Shown: positions 39,399 through 48,128 of the stretch, piece after piece
How the letters are laid out: every line of letters starts with the position of its first letter
How positions within the stretch are numbered: the first letter of the stretch is position 1
Assembly (NCBI GenBank): GCA_018261935.1
Contig: JAGTRP010000001.1
Span: forward strand, 124,001 to 188,000
Direction: 5' to 3'
DNA length: 64,000 nt
Source of the DNA: Rhodocyclaceae bacterium
GTDB lineage: Bacteria; Pseudomonadota; Gammaproteobacteria; Burkholderiales; Rhodocyclaceae
Notes under the pieces: generated by a model
The model's database searches: none
What the model was told of the DNA's origin: nothing
Seen by the model: the letters and a program-made list of their open reading frames with translations, nothing else
Program-made: the position numbers and the translations under genes

Positions 39399-42224
39399 AT
39401 GGAACTCGCCAAAGCTTTCGAACCGGCCGACATCGAGCGCCGCTGGTATCCCGAGTGGGAGAACCGGGGCTATTTCGCCGCCGGCCTGGACAAGTCCAAC
39501 CCCGACGCCTTCTGCATCCTGCTGCCGCCGCCCAACGTCACCGGCACCCTGCACATGGGCCACGGCTTCAACCAGACCATCATGGATGCCCTCACCCGCT
39601 ACCACCGCATGCGGGGCGATAACACCCTGTGGCAGCCGGGCACCGACCACGCCGGCATCGCGACGCAGATCGTCGTGGAGCGCCAACTGGACGCCCAGGG
39701 CATTTCCCGCCACGACCTCGGCCGCGAGAAATTCCTGGAAAAGGTCTGGGAATGGAAGGAATACTCCGGCGGCACCATCACCCGCCAGATGCGCCGCCTG
39801 GGCACCAGCCCGGACTGGACCCGGGAGCGCTTCACCATGGACGCAGGGCTCTCCAAGATCGTCACCGAGACCTTCGTGCGGCTCTACAACGAGGGCCTCA
39901 TCTACCGCGGCAAGCGGCTGGTGAACTGGGATCCGAAGCTGCACACCGCCGTCTCCGACCTGGAAGTCGTTTCCGAGGAGGAAGACGGCTTCATGTGGCA
40001 CATCCGCTACCCCCTGGCGGACGGCTCCGGCAGCCTGACCGTGGCCACCACCCGGCCGGAAACCATGCTGGGCGACACCGCCGTCATGGTCCACCCGGAG
40101 GACGAGCGCTACAAGCACCTCATCGGCAAGATGGTGAAGCTGCCCCTCACCGACCGGGAAATCCCCATCATCGCCGACGCCTACGTGGACCTGGAATTCG
40201 GCACCGGCTGCGTCAAGGTCACCCCGGCCCACGACTTCAACGACTACGCCGTCGGCCAGCGCCATAACCTGCCGGTGATCTCCATCCTCACCCTGGATGC
40301 CAAGATCAACGAGAACGCCCCCGCCAAGTACCAGGGCCTGGACCGCTTCGACGCCCGCAAGGCGGTCGTCGCCGACCTGGAAGCCCTGGGCATCCTGGAA
40401 AAGACCGACAAGCACAAGCTCAAGGTCCCCCGGGGCGACCGCACCGGCGTGGTCATCGAGCCCATGCTCACCGACCAGTGGTTCGTGGCCATGACCAAGC
40501 CCAGTGCCGATGGCAAGTCCATCACCGAAAAGGCCCTGGAGTGCGTGGCTTCCGGCGAGATCAAGTTCGTGCCGGAAAACTGGGTGAATACCTACAACCA
40601 GTGGCTCAACAACATCCAGGACTGGTGCATTTCCCGCCAGCTCTGGTGGGGCCACCAGATTCCCGCCTGGTACGGCGAGAACGGCGAGGTCTTCGTCGCC
40701 CACAATGAGGAAGAGGCCAAGGCCCAGGCTGCCAAGGCCGGCTACACCGGCGCCCTCAACCGGGATGCGGACGTCCTCGACACCTGGTACTCCTCCGCCC
40801 TGTGGCCCTTCTCCACCCTGGACTGGACGCCGGAATGGCCGGCCCAATCCAACCCGGCCCTGGACCTCTACCTGCCGTCCACGGTGCTGGTCACCGGCTT
40901 CGACATCATCTTCTTCTGGGTCGCCCGCATGGTCATGATGACCAAGCACATCACCGGCAAGATCCCCTTCAAGCACGTCTATGTGCACGGCCTCATCCGG
41001 GACGCGGAAGGCCAGAAGATGTCCAAGTCCAAGGGCAACGTGCTGGACCCCATCGACCTCATCGACGGCATCGGCATCGAGGACCTGGTGAAGAAGCGCA
41101 CCTTCGGCCTCATGAACCCGAAGCAGGCCGAGCAGATCGAGAAGAAGACCCGCAAGGAATTCCCGGAGGGCATTCCCGCCTTCGGCACCGACGCCCTGCG
41201 CTTCACCTTCGCCTCCCTCGCCTCCCCCGGCCGGGACATCAAGTTCGACCTGAACCGCTGCGACGGCTACCGCAATTTCTGCAACAAGCTGTGGAACGCC
41301 ACCCGCTTCGTGCTCATGAACGTGGAAGGCCAGGACCTCGGCCTCGAACACAAGCAGGATGGCCCCACCTGCGGCGGCAACGGCCCCCTGGCCTTCTCCT
41401 TCGCCGACCGCTGGATCGTCAGCCTGCTCCAGAAGGTGGAGCGTGAGGTGGAGCAGCACTTCGCCGACTACCGCTTCGACCTGCTGGCCCAGGCCATCTA
41501 CAAGTTCGTCTGGGACGAGTTCTGCGACTGGTACCTGGAAATCGCCAAGGTCGAGATCCAGACCGGCAACGAGGCCCAACAGCGCGGCGCCCGCCGCACC
41601 CTGGTGCGGGTGCTGGAGACGGTCCTGCGCCTCGCCCACCCGCTCCTGCCCTTCATCACCGAAGAGCTGTGGCAGACGGTGGCGCCCATCGCCGGCAAGA
41701 AGACCCACGATTCCATCATGGAGGCCGCCTATCCCAAGGCCGACCCGGCCAAGATCGACGAGGCTTCCGAAGCCAAGGTGGAGCGGCTGAAAGCCCTCAC
41801 CTACGCCTGCCGCAACCTGCGGGGCGAGATGAACGTCTCCCCCGCCCAGCGCCTGCCGCTGCTGGTAGCCGGCGCCGGCGAGGAAATCGCCGATTTCGCC
41901 CCCATCCTCCAGGCCCTGGCCAAGCTGTCCGAAGTCCAGGTCGTGGCCGACATGCCGGCCGACGCCATGGCGCCGGTGGCGGTGGTGGGCGAAGTACGCC
42001 TCATGCTCAAGGTGGAAATCGACGTCGCCGCCGAGCGGGAGCGCCTCGCCAAGGAAATCGAGAAACTCGAGAAGCAGGTGGCCGCGGCCCAGAACAAGCT
42101 CGGCAACGAGAGCTTCGTGGCCCGGGCGCCGGCGGCCGTGGTGGAACAGGAGAAGCAGCGCCTCGCCGACTTCTCCGCCATGCTGGACAAGCTGAAGCCC
42201 CAGCTGGCCAAACTAGGAAAATAA
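39399..42224 (+). CDS. valS: Valyl-tRNA synthetase
   Basis: Class I aminoacyl-tRNA synthetase charging tRNA-Val. The 941 residues show the HIGH signature ([17 protein letters not shown], about residues 43-59), the editing domain with [10 protein letters not shown], and KMSKSKGNV near 540. The C-terminal coiled coil ([19 protein letters not shown]) is typical of ValS. Length is normal. It stands 8.2 kb downstream of its usual neighbour holC, after a segment containing fumC, acnA and the RES/Xre pair. Confidence 0.97.
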   Translation: MELAKAFEPADIERRWYPEWENRGYFAAGLDKSNPDAFCILLPPPNVTGTLHMGHGFNQTIMDALTRYHRMRGDNTLWQPGTDHAGIATQIVVERQLDAQGISRHDLGREKFLEKVWEWKEYSGGTITRQMRRLGTSPDWTRERFTMDAGLSKIVTETFVRLYNEGLIYRGKRLVNWDPKLHTAVSDLEVVSEEEDGFMWHIRYPLADGSGSLTVATTRPETMLGDTAVMVHPEDERYKHLIGKMVKLPLTDREIPIIADAYVDLEFGTGCVKVTPAHDFNDYAVGQRHNLPVISILTLDAKINENAPAKYQGLDRFDARKAVVADLEALGILEKTDKHKLKVPRGDRTGVVIEPMLTDQWFVAMTKPSADGKSITEKALECVASGEIKFVPENWVNTYNQWLNNIQDWCISRQLWWGHQIPAWYGENGEVFVAHNEEEAKAQAAKAGYTGALNRDADVLDTWYSSALWPFSTLDWTPEWPAQSNPALDLYLPSTVLVTGFDIIFFWVARMVMMTKHITGKIPFKHVYVHGLIRDAEGQKMSKSKGNVLDPIDLIDGIGIEDLVKKRTFGLMNPKQAEQIEKKTRKEFPEGIPAFGTDALRFTFASLASPGRDIKFDLNRCDGYRNFCNKLWNATRFVLMNVEGQDLGLEHKQDGPTCGGNGPLAFSFADRWIVSLLQKVEREVEQHFADYRFDLLAQAIYKFVWDEFCDWYLEIAKVEIQTGNEAQQRGARRTLVRVLETVLRLAHPLLPFITEELWQTVAPIAGKKTHDSIMEAAYPKADPAKIDEASEAKVERLKALTYACRNLRGEMNVSPAQRLPLLVAGAGEEIADFAPILQALAKLSEVQVVADMPADAMAPVAVVGEVRLMLKVEIDVAAERERLAKEIEKLEKQVAAAQNKLGNESFVARAPAAVVEQEKQRLADFSAMLDKLKPQLAKLGK

Positions 42225-42234
42225 AAGGAAGACC

Positions 42235-42720
42235 ATGTCTCAAGACAAGCGCGGCCTGATGGCCGAAATCTTCATCGCCATGATGATCTTCTGCGGCCTG
42301 GTCTGGGTCTGGACGGTGGCTTTCATCCTGGGCTGGCCCTGGGAGAAAACCACCACCTGGAAGCCCGAGATGCGTCTGGCCGTGACCTGCAAGGACGAGG
42401 CCTGCGGCGTCGCCTACGGCGAGTTGGCCCAGGCCAAGGCCGAGGGCCGGGTGACCGCCCTGGCGCCCGCCGAGGATGCCGGCCAAGTCCAGGACCAGGA
42501 CGCCTGGCTGAAGTGGAAGAAGGTCGCCGGCCAGCCCTGGCAGATCGAATCCACCGCCTCCTCCTGGTCCTTCCAGACCACCGTGCGCTATCGCCTGGAG
42601 GGCGAGACCCCGGTCCTGGTGGAGTACCAGGACGTCGGGGGCAAGGCCCTCTACTACGGCATGGCGGCCGCCTTCCTTTCCCTGCTCGGCATCTATCTGA
42701 GGAAGCTGCGGCGGCGCTGA
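42235..42720 (+). CDS. Hypothetical membrane protein
   Basis: A 161-residue protein I do not recognise. It has an N-terminal membrane helix (EIFIAMMIFCGLVWVWTVAF, about 11-30), a hydrophilic middle of about 100 residues with two cysteines in TCKDEACGVAY, and a C-terminal helix (ALYYGMAAAFLSLLGIYL) followed by KLRRR. The middle is probably periplasmic by the positive-inside rule. The start follows valS by ten bases with GGAAG upstream, so it is probably co-transcribed with valS. Confidence 0.7.
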   Translation: MSQDKRGLMAEIFIAMMIFCGLVWVWTVAFILGWPWEKTTTWKPEMRLAVTCKDEACGVAYGELAQAKAEGRVTALAPAEDAGQVQDQDAWLKWKKVAGQPWQIESTASSWSFQTTVRYRLEGETPVLVEYQDVGGKALYYGMAAAFLSLLGIYLRKLRRR

Positions 42721-42733
42721 CGTTCCGCCCCAT

Positions 42734-42771
42734 CCAGGGGGCCCTGGGCCGTCACCGGCCCACCCCCCTGG
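42734..42771. terminator. Hairpin between two convergent genes
   Basis: CCAGGGGG pairs with CCCCCTGG, and an inner GGGCC/GGCCC stem surrounds a GTCACC loop. It sits between the stop at 42720 (plus) and the stop at 42790 (minus). It lacks a T-run, so termination strength is uncertain. Confidence 0.5.
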
Positions 42772-42789
42772 ACCTCGGTCGAGCCCGAA

Positions 42790-42903
42790 CTAGGGTGTTC
42801 CGCCCATCTGGTCGAACCACAGCAACAGGCGGGCAGCTCCGAAGAGCAGCCCGGTCATCAGGACGGCCCCGAGGATTTTTGCCCAGAGCGGCAATTTATT
42901 CAT
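42790..42903 (-). CDS. 37-residue small membrane protein
   Basis: A very short gene: MNKLPLWAKILGAVLMTGLL, then FGAARLLLWFDQMGGTP. It encodes one membrane helix (about 8-29) with a basic N-terminus and a short periplasmic tail. TAGGAATAG provides a ribosome site seven bases before ATG 42903. It starts nine bases after the pabBC stop on the same strand, so it is the last gene of tusA-pabBC and probably translated from that message. Function unknown. Confidence 0.6.
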   Translation of the reverse strand: MNKLPLWAKILGAVLMTGLLFGAARLLLWFDQMGGTP

Positions 42904-42912
42904 TTTCTATTC

Positions 42913-44700
42913 CTAACCGGCGCTGACGCCAAGAGGGGGAAGCATACCGTCTCCAACTGTCGGCAGGCGGACGGGAATCAGGCCGCGCAGAGCGTTGCCG
43001 AGGAAAAAACCCTCCGCCAGATCAGCCGGAGTCAGGGTCGCCTCCCGGGCCAGTCCCATCGCCAGCAGCTCGGCGCGGAGAACACCGGGCAAGGCGCCAC
43101 TGGCCAGGGGCGGAGTCAGGAGGAGGCCGCCCCGCTCGACGAAGACGTTGCTGCGTGCCCCTTCGGCCACTTCACCCCGTTCATTGAGGAAAACCACGTC
43201 GAATAGGTCGGGCCGCCCGGCGATCTCCCCCAGGGCGCCGTCGTAAATGGCACGGGCAGTGGTCTTGTGCCGCCGTAGCGGATTGCGGCTGTCGATAGGC
43301 ACGGCAGACACCACGGCCAGGCGCTGTCCGGCGGGTTCCGGCGCCATGGCCGCCGCCGTGACTTCCACTGTTCCGGCTTTCGAAAGGGTCAGACGAACCC
43401 GCCAGAGTCCATCCTCGGGGGCCTCCGCCAGGACTCGGCGCAGCTCCCCTTCATCGAAGACAAAGCCCAGCCAGGCCGCGGAAGCCTCCAGGCGGGCGAG
43501 ATGGCCGGCGAGTCTCGGATAACGCCCGTCCTCCCGGCGCAGGGTCTCGATAAGCTGCAGACCGGGATCGAGCTGGGTCAGGAAAGCCGATTTCAACAGG
43601 CATTCGTTCCATTCCTCTTCGCCTTGCGAATCGGCGACGATACCGCTGCCGACCCCCAGGCGCCCGCTGCCATCCGCCGCCAGCTCCAGGGTACGGATGG
43701 CGACATTCAGACGGAAATCCCCGCCGGGGGCGATCCATCCCAGGGCGCCGGTATAGAGCCGCCGGGGTTCCCCCTCCAGTTCGCCGGCAATCTGCATGGC
43801 CCGGATTTTTGGCGCCCCGGTGATGGAACCGCACGGGAAGAGGGCCTCCAGGATGGCGCCGAAGCCCCGGCCGGGCACTTCAGCGGAAACCTGGGACACC
43901 ATCTGCCACAGGGTCGGGTAATCCTCGATCTCGAAGAGGGCGTCCGCCCGCACCGAGCCGCCGGCGGCCACCCGGCCCAGGTCGTTGCGCAGGAGGTCCA
44001 CGATCATCAGGTTCTCGGCCCTGTTCTTTTCCGACGCCCGCAGGGCTTCCGGATCGGTGGAACGGGGGGCGGTGCCTTTCATGGGCCGGGTGACGACATG
44101 GTCGCCCCGGCGCTCGAGAAAAAGCTCCGGCGAAAGGGAGATGATCCCGCCCTCCTCTGCGGCAACCAGGCCGCCGTAGCGCACCGGCTGGCGGTGCCGC
44201 AGGGCGCCGTAGAGGGCGAGGGAGTGGCCGAACCACTGGAAGTGCAACGGAAAGGTGTAATTGACCTGGTAGCAGTCTCCCGCCGCAATATAGGCCTGGA
44301 TGCGCTCCACCGCCTGGCGGTAGGCAGCCGGGTCGATCCCGGCAGCGATGCCGCCGACGCCGGCACAGCGCCCATCCCGTGCCAGGGCTTCGAGATGCTC
44401 TTCCAGCCAGGCCTCGACGCCGGCGGCGTCCAGACGACGGCAGGAGGCGAAGCGCCAGAAGCGGGCCAAAGGCCGGACCGGATCGGGTTTCCAGCCCCGG
44501 GGCGCTGCCGCAGGTTCCAGTAGATAGCCCAGTTCGTAGTCCAGGGCGGCGACCCACCAAGCGTCTCCCCGGTCCACTTCGGCCAAAGCGGCAGCCAGGC
44601 TATCCCGGTCGAAGGGAGTCAGGCAAAGGAGCGGGTCTTCGAATACCCAGGCTGCAGGCTCGCCCGCCAGGGCCTGCCGATCTTCAAATAGGGCGAACAG
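42913..44700 (-). CDS. pabB: PabB-PabC fusion: aminodeoxychorismate synthase component I plus lyase; uncertain (CTG?) start
   Basis: Two p-aminobenzoate steps in one chain of about 595 residues. Residues to about 350 form a chorismate-utilising domain (GDCYQVNYTFPL, LSPELFLERRGDHVVTRPMKGTAPR, AENLMIVDLLRNDLG, FPCGSITGAPKIRAMQI). Residues from about 375 form a class IV PLP lyase (RYPRLAGHLARLEASAAWLG, RHKTTARAIYDGAL, FLNERGEVAEGARSNVFV), with the catalytic Lys in RHKTTA. No ATG or GTG fits near the expected N-terminus; CTG 44700 gives LFALFEDRQALAGE, seven bases after tusA. The glutaminase PabA is not in the window. Confidence 0.87.
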   Translation of the reverse strand: MFALFEDRQALAGEPAAWVFEDPLLCLTPFDRDSLAAALAEVDRGDAWWVAALDYELGYLLEPAAAPRGWKPDPVRPLARFWRFASCRRLDAAGVEAWLEEHLEALARDGRCAGVGGIAAGIDPAAYRQAVERIQAYIAAGDCYQVNYTFPLHFQWFGHSLALYGALRHRQPVRYGGLVAAEEGGIISLSPELFLERRGDHVVTRPMKGTAPRSTDPEALRASEKNRAENLMIVDLLRNDLGRVAAGGSVRADALFEIEDYPTLWQMVSQVSAEVPGRGFGAILEALFPCGSITGAPKIRAMQIAGELEGEPRRLYTGALGWIAPGGDFRLNVAIRTLELAADGSGRLGVGSGIVADSQGEEEWNECLLKSAFLTQLDPGLQLIETLRREDGRYPRLAGHLARLEASAAWLGFVFDEGELRRVLAEAPEDGLWRVRLTLSKAGTVEVTAAAMAPEPAGQRLAVVSAVPIDSRNPLRRHKTTARAIYDGALGEIAGRPDLFDVVFLNERGEVAEGARSNVFVERGGLLLTPPLASGALPGVLRAELLAMGLAREATLTPADLAEGFFLGNALRGLIPVRLPTVGDGMLPPLGVSAG

Positions 44701-44707
44701 GGCTGGA

Positions 44708-44935
44708 CTACTTGCGCTTGAGGAAGAACTCGAAGGCGTTGTTTTCCGCCTTCTGCGCCAGGAGCTCGTTGCCGGTCTGGCGGGCGAAAGCCGCGAAGTC
44801 CTTGACGGAACCCGGATCGGTCGCCAGGACGTGCAAGACCTTCCCGGAGGCCATTTCGGCCAGCGCCTTCTTGGTGCGCAGAATGGGGAGCGGGCAGTTG
44901 AGGCCCCTGACGTCAAGCTCTTGATCGAATTGCAT
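44708..44935 (-). CDS. tusA: TusA/SirA family sulfur-carrier protein
   Basis: Small sulfur-transfer protein of 75 residues, with catalytic C14 in DVRGLNCPLPILRTKKAL, the CPxP motif of the family. The rest (VLHVLATDPGSVKDFAAFAR, then TGNELL and FEFFLKRK) completes the fold. TusA donates persulfide sulfur for tRNA thiolation and molybdenum cofactor synthesis; moaC lies 1.6 kb away on the opposite strand. The start is ATG 44935; an upstream in-frame ATG at 44956 is less likely. Confidence 0.9.
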   Translation of the reverse strand: MQFDQELDVRGLNCPLPILRTKKALAEMASGKVLHVLATDPGSVKDFAAFARQTGNELLAQKAENNAFEFFLKRK

Positions 44936-44971
44936 GGTGTTACCAGGGAAAAACAAAAAACTATTTTATCG

Positions 44972-46420
44972 CTATTTCCGCTTTTCCCTGGCTTCCTCCG
45001 CCTGTCGCGCCTTCAGTTCCCGCAGGCGGGCATCGATGGCCGACAACTCGTAGAAATTGGCGTCGCCGGCCCGCTGCGCCAGTTGGAGCTGTTCCACGGC
45101 GGCGCCGGTTTGGCCCTGGAGCGCATAGGCTTCGGCCAGAGAACGGTGCTGCAGGGCCCGGTGCCCGAGGGCAGCATGGCTTTCCGCCCGCAGCTTGTGG
45201 AGCCGCACATCCTGCGGGTAGGTAAGCAGCCGGTCTTCGGCAAAGCGGAGGCTGTCCTGGTAGTGCCGATGGGCGACGAGGGCGTCGCCATAACCGTAGG
45301 CCAGGGCATAGTTGAGGGGATAGCGGGCCATGGCATCCCGATACCGGGCCAGGCCGCCTTCCACATCCCCCTGCCCGAGACGGGCTTCAGCCAACAGGCG
45401 GTCCAGCATGGAAGAGGCGATCCTGAGGTTCTTCGCCGCCAGGACCTCCTTTTCCGCCCCGGCCCAGTCCTTGGTGCGGGACAGGGCTACCGCCAAGCCA
45501 TAATGGGCGGCGCCTTCGGAGGCGAATTTCTTGTCCCGCAACAGCGCCTGAAAGTCCTTGGCAGCCTCTCCGGCGGGCCCCTGCATGGCCCGCAGGCGCG
45601 CCCGGACCAGCTGGAAATCGACGCTATCCGGTATCTGCCGGTAGGCCAGGGGGTGCTCCCGGTTCTGCATGTCGGAAATGCGTTCGCCGGTAATGGGGTG
45701 GGTGCGCATGTAAACCGGCGCATTATTTTCGTATATCCGGCCGGCCCGCTGCAGACGCTCGAAGAAATTGGACATGCCGCGCACGTCGAACCCGGCCTTG
45801 CCGAGGGTCTCGAAGCCGGACCGGTCCGCTTCCCGCTCGAAATCCCGGGAAAAGGCCAACTGGGCCGAGACCGCCGAAGCCTGGCCGGAAACCAGCGCGG
45901 CGCCCGCCACCTGGGAGTTAGAACGGGCTGCCAGCAAGGCCACCGCCATCCCCAGCATGGTCGCTACCGAAAGCTGCTTCTCCTGGGAAATCTGACGGGC
46001 GATATGGCGCTGGGTGACGTGGGAAACTTCATGGGCCAGCACGCCTGCCAACTCCGACTCGGTTTGAGCCGCCAGAAGGAGTCCCGTATGGACCCCGATG
46101 AAGCCGCCGGGCATAGCGAAGGCGTTGATGCTGGGATCGTTCACCGGGAAGAAATAAAAGCCGATGGCCGGATCGCTGCTGGCCGAAGCCAGGCGGCCGC
46201 CAATCTGGTTCAGATAGCTCTCGACGTCGGGATCGTCGAGATAGGTCGGTTCGCGCCAGCGGATTTCATGCATGATCTGTTCGCCGATCTTCTTCTCGGT
46301 GGCGAGGGAAAGATCGTTGCTTGCCGCATCCCCAAGCTCCGGCAGTTCGTCGGCATGAAGAGGCGGCAAGGCGAGGATGCAGGCGACAGCAATCGCCGAA
46401 AGGCGGTGAGGTAGGCGCAT
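44972..46420 (-). CDS. BepA-like M48 metalloprotease with TPR domain
   Basis: Periplasmic protease/chaperone of outer-membrane assembly, 482 residues. A signal peptide (MRLPHRLSAIAVACILALPPLHA) is followed by an M48 domain with the zinc motif H130-E-V-S-H134 and the downstream FEREADRSG glutamate, then TPR-like helices (about 300-470). In E. coli BepA (YfgC) works with the BAM complex and LptD. Start at ATG 46420; a longer start at 46450 would displace the signal peptide. Its position just upstream of tusA suggests one operon. Confidence 0.9.
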   Translation of the reverse strand: MRLPHRLSAIAVACILALPPLHADELPELGDAASNDLSLATEKKIGEQIMHEIRWREPTYLDDPDVESYLNQIGGRLASASSDPAIGFYFFPVNDPSINAFAMPGGFIGVHTGLLLAAQTESELAGVLAHEVSHVTQRHIARQISQEKQLSVATMLGMAVALLAARSNSQVAGAALVSGQASAVSAQLAFSRDFEREADRSGFETLGKAGFDVRGMSNFFERLQRAGRIYENNAPVYMRTHPITGERISDMQNREHPLAYRQIPDSVDFQLVRARLRAMQGPAGEAAKDFQALLRDKKFASEGAAHYGLAVALSRTKDWAGAEKEVLAAKNLRIASSMLDRLLAEARLGQGDVEGGLARYRDAMARYPLNYALAYGYGDALVAHRHYQDSLRFAEDRLLTYPQDVRLHKLRAESHAALGHRALQHRSLAEAYALQGQTGAAVEQLQLAQRAGDANFYELSAIDARLRELKARQAEEAREKRK

Positions 46421-46484
46421 GGTGCTATGATAGCGCAGCCAAGTTTTCATCTACCTGACCGGTCGGTAACCAAACGTAACGCCC

Positions 46485-46970
46485 GTGAGCACCAGCCCCT
46501 TGACCCATTTCGACGCCGCCGGCCAGGCCCACATGGTCGACGTCGGCGGCAAAGCCGAAACGGCCCGCGTTGCCCGGGCTGGCGGGAGCATTTTCATGGA
46601 GCCCGCCACCCTCCAGCTGATCGTTTCCGGCGGCGCCAAGAAGGGCGACGTCCTCGGCATCGCCCGCTTCGCCGCCATCCAGGCGTCGAAGCGCACTGGC
46701 GAACTGATCCCTCTCTGCCATCCCATCGGTCTCACCCGGGTGGCTGTCGATTTCACCGTGGACGAGGGAAGCCACGCCGTTCACTGCCAGGTCACGGCCG
46801 AGTGCTTCGGCCGCACGGGGGTCGAGATGGAGGCGCTCACGGCAGTTTCCGTCGGCCTCCTGACCATCTACGACATGTGCAAGGCAGTGGACCGGGGCAT
46901 GCGCATCGAGGATGTGCGGCTATTAGAGAAGTCCGGCGGAAAATCCGGGCATTGGCAGGCGGCCCTGTAG
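46485..46970 (+). CDS. moaC: Cyclic pyranopterin monophosphate synthase, GTG start
   Basis: Works with MoaA to make cyclic pyranopterin monophosphate, the first molybdenum-cofactor intermediate. The 161 residues include [36 protein letters not shown] (active-site region) and [20 protein letters not shown], with KAVDRGM. The start is GTG 46485, 64 bases from the divergent BepA-like gene. No other mo genes are in the window. Confidence 0.95.
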   Translation: MSTSPLTHFDAAGQAHMVDVGGKAETARVARAGGSIFMEPATLQLIVSGGAKKGDVLGIARFAAIQASKRTGELIPLCHPIGLTRVAVDFTVDEGSHAVHCQVTAECFGRTGVEMEALTAVSVGLLTIYDMCKAVDRGMRIEDVRLLEKSGGKSGHWQAAL

Positions 46971-47023
46971 TCGGGCCGATTGGCGAAAAGCGTTTGATCT
47001 CGGCCCGCCTCCCCGCCGAGCGG

Positions 47024-47054
47024 GCATAAAAAAACCCGTCCGGAAACGGACGGG
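47024..47054 (-). terminator. Intrinsic terminator of the cold-shock gene
   Basis: An eight-base stem CCCGTCCG/CGGACGGG with a GAAA loop is followed on the minus strand by seven T. It can also serve the convergent moaC transcript in part. Confidence 0.85.
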
Positions 47055-47080
47055 CTACAAAAATCCGTGGGCCTTGTTGA

Positions 47081-47284
47081 TTAGGCGCGCTGGATGTTTG
47101 AAGCCTGCTTACCCTTCGGACCCTGCACGACTTCGAAGGAGACCTTTTCGCCTTCCTTCAAGGTCTTGAAGCCGTTCATGTTGATAGCGGAGAAATGTGC
47201 AAAGAGATCTTCGCTGCCATCATCGGGAGTAATGAAGCCAAAGCCTTTGGAATCGTTGAACCACTTGACGGTACCAGTTGCCAT
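47081..47284 (-). CDS. CspA-family cold-shock protein
   Basis: A single cold-shock domain of 67 residues with RNP1 KGFGFITP and RNP2 DLFAHFSAI, the RNA/ssDNA-binding motifs. It starts [18 protein letters not shown] and has the family length. The stop is 27 bases before a strong terminator. Codon choice is favourable (CTT, GTA and AAA mixed in), as in an abundant protein. A long 5' leader is likely (535 bases to clpS). Confidence 0.95.
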   Translation of the reverse strand: MATGTVKWFNDSKGFGFITPDDGSEDLFAHFSAINMNGFKTLKEGEKVSFEVVQGPKGKQASNIQRA

Positions 47285-47819
47285 ATCTGCTACTTTCCTA
47301 CGAATTAACTAAGAAACGGGTTTCCCCGACTGCCTGTTTGACTTCAGTGACCGTGGTGCGCAGCGGCAGCCTTGATTCAGCGTGAATCCAAACATACCAG
47401 CTTTCTACGCCAGTTGAATCAAAGCGTCAACTCCCCGGGTATCTTGGCCCATTACCCGAAAGTAGTGCGAATCACCATGAAGCCCCCAGCCGGTCCGTCA
47501 CCCTTTGTCCCTGTTCTCAGTGACTTCCGCCCATGGCGGGTGATGGCAAAAGGGCAAGCTACGGAGCCCCCCGCCCGAGGCCAACGGAGCAGAACTCGGC
47601 GACATCGCCAGATGTCTCATTATCGCGATCCGGCTGATATCGACTACAGGCCAGGCCAACGCGGCGGCTTGAGCCGGCCGTGGATCAGCGCATCATTATC
47701 GTCGACAGCTTCTTGAGGAATCGCTCTGTAACCCCATATGGAAAGTGAAGAGCGCGGTTCGAAAGGCGCGATTTTTGCGGCTATTGCACAATAAGGGGGT
47801 CTGTATAAGAATCGAAAGC
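47285..47819. other. Intergenic region between the cold-shock gene and clpS
   Basis: 535 bases with no convincing gene. It holds the divergent 5' regions. On the minus strand TTGACG (47425-47430) and TAGAAA (47402-47407), 17 bases apart, form a possible promoter, giving a cold-shock leader of over 110 bases. A 114-codon open frame (47372-47716) has no ribosome site and reads as non-coding. Upstream of clpS no clear promoter pair was found, though the stretch 47785-47815 is A/T-richer. Confidence 0.55.
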
Positions 47820-48128
47820 ATGGCCACTAAGCACCAGGATGGCGAGCTTCTCGAGGCGCAACGCACCCGCCTGGAGCCGCCAAAGTTGTACAAAGTATTG
47901 TTGCTGAACGACGATTACACGCCCATGGAATTCGTAATCGTCGTCTTGCAGCGCTTTTTTGCCATGGACACAGAACAAGCGACGCGAATCATGCTCAAAG
48001 TTCACAACGAAGGCCGGGGGATCTGCGGAGTGTTTCCCCGCGACATTGCCGCCACCAAGGTGGAGCAAGTGAGTGCCTTTGCCCGCCAACACCAGCATCC
48101 GCTCGCTTGCGTCATGGAGGAAAACTGA
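47820..48128 (+). CDS. clpS: ATP-dependent Clp protease adaptor ClpS
   Basis: N-end-rule adaptor delivering substrates with large hydrophobic N-termini to ClpAP. The 102 residues have the conserved core [20 protein letters not shown], with the substrate-pocket residues N and D and the M of TPMEFV, and end CVMEEN. The stop overlaps the clpA start (TGATG), so adaptor and ATPase are coupled. I start at ATG 47820; an upstream in-frame start at 47745 is less likely. Confidence 0.95.
   Translation: MATKHQDGELLEAQRTRLEPPKLYKVLLLNDDYTPMEFVIVVLQRFFAMDTEQATRIMLKVHNEGRGICGVFPRDIAATKVEQVSAFARQHQHPLACVMEEN

Noticed and set aside
47372-47716. 114-codon plus-strand frame between the cold-shock gene and clpS
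   Set aside because: Low-complexity, Arg/Ser/Pro-rich and without ribosome site; no domain visible.
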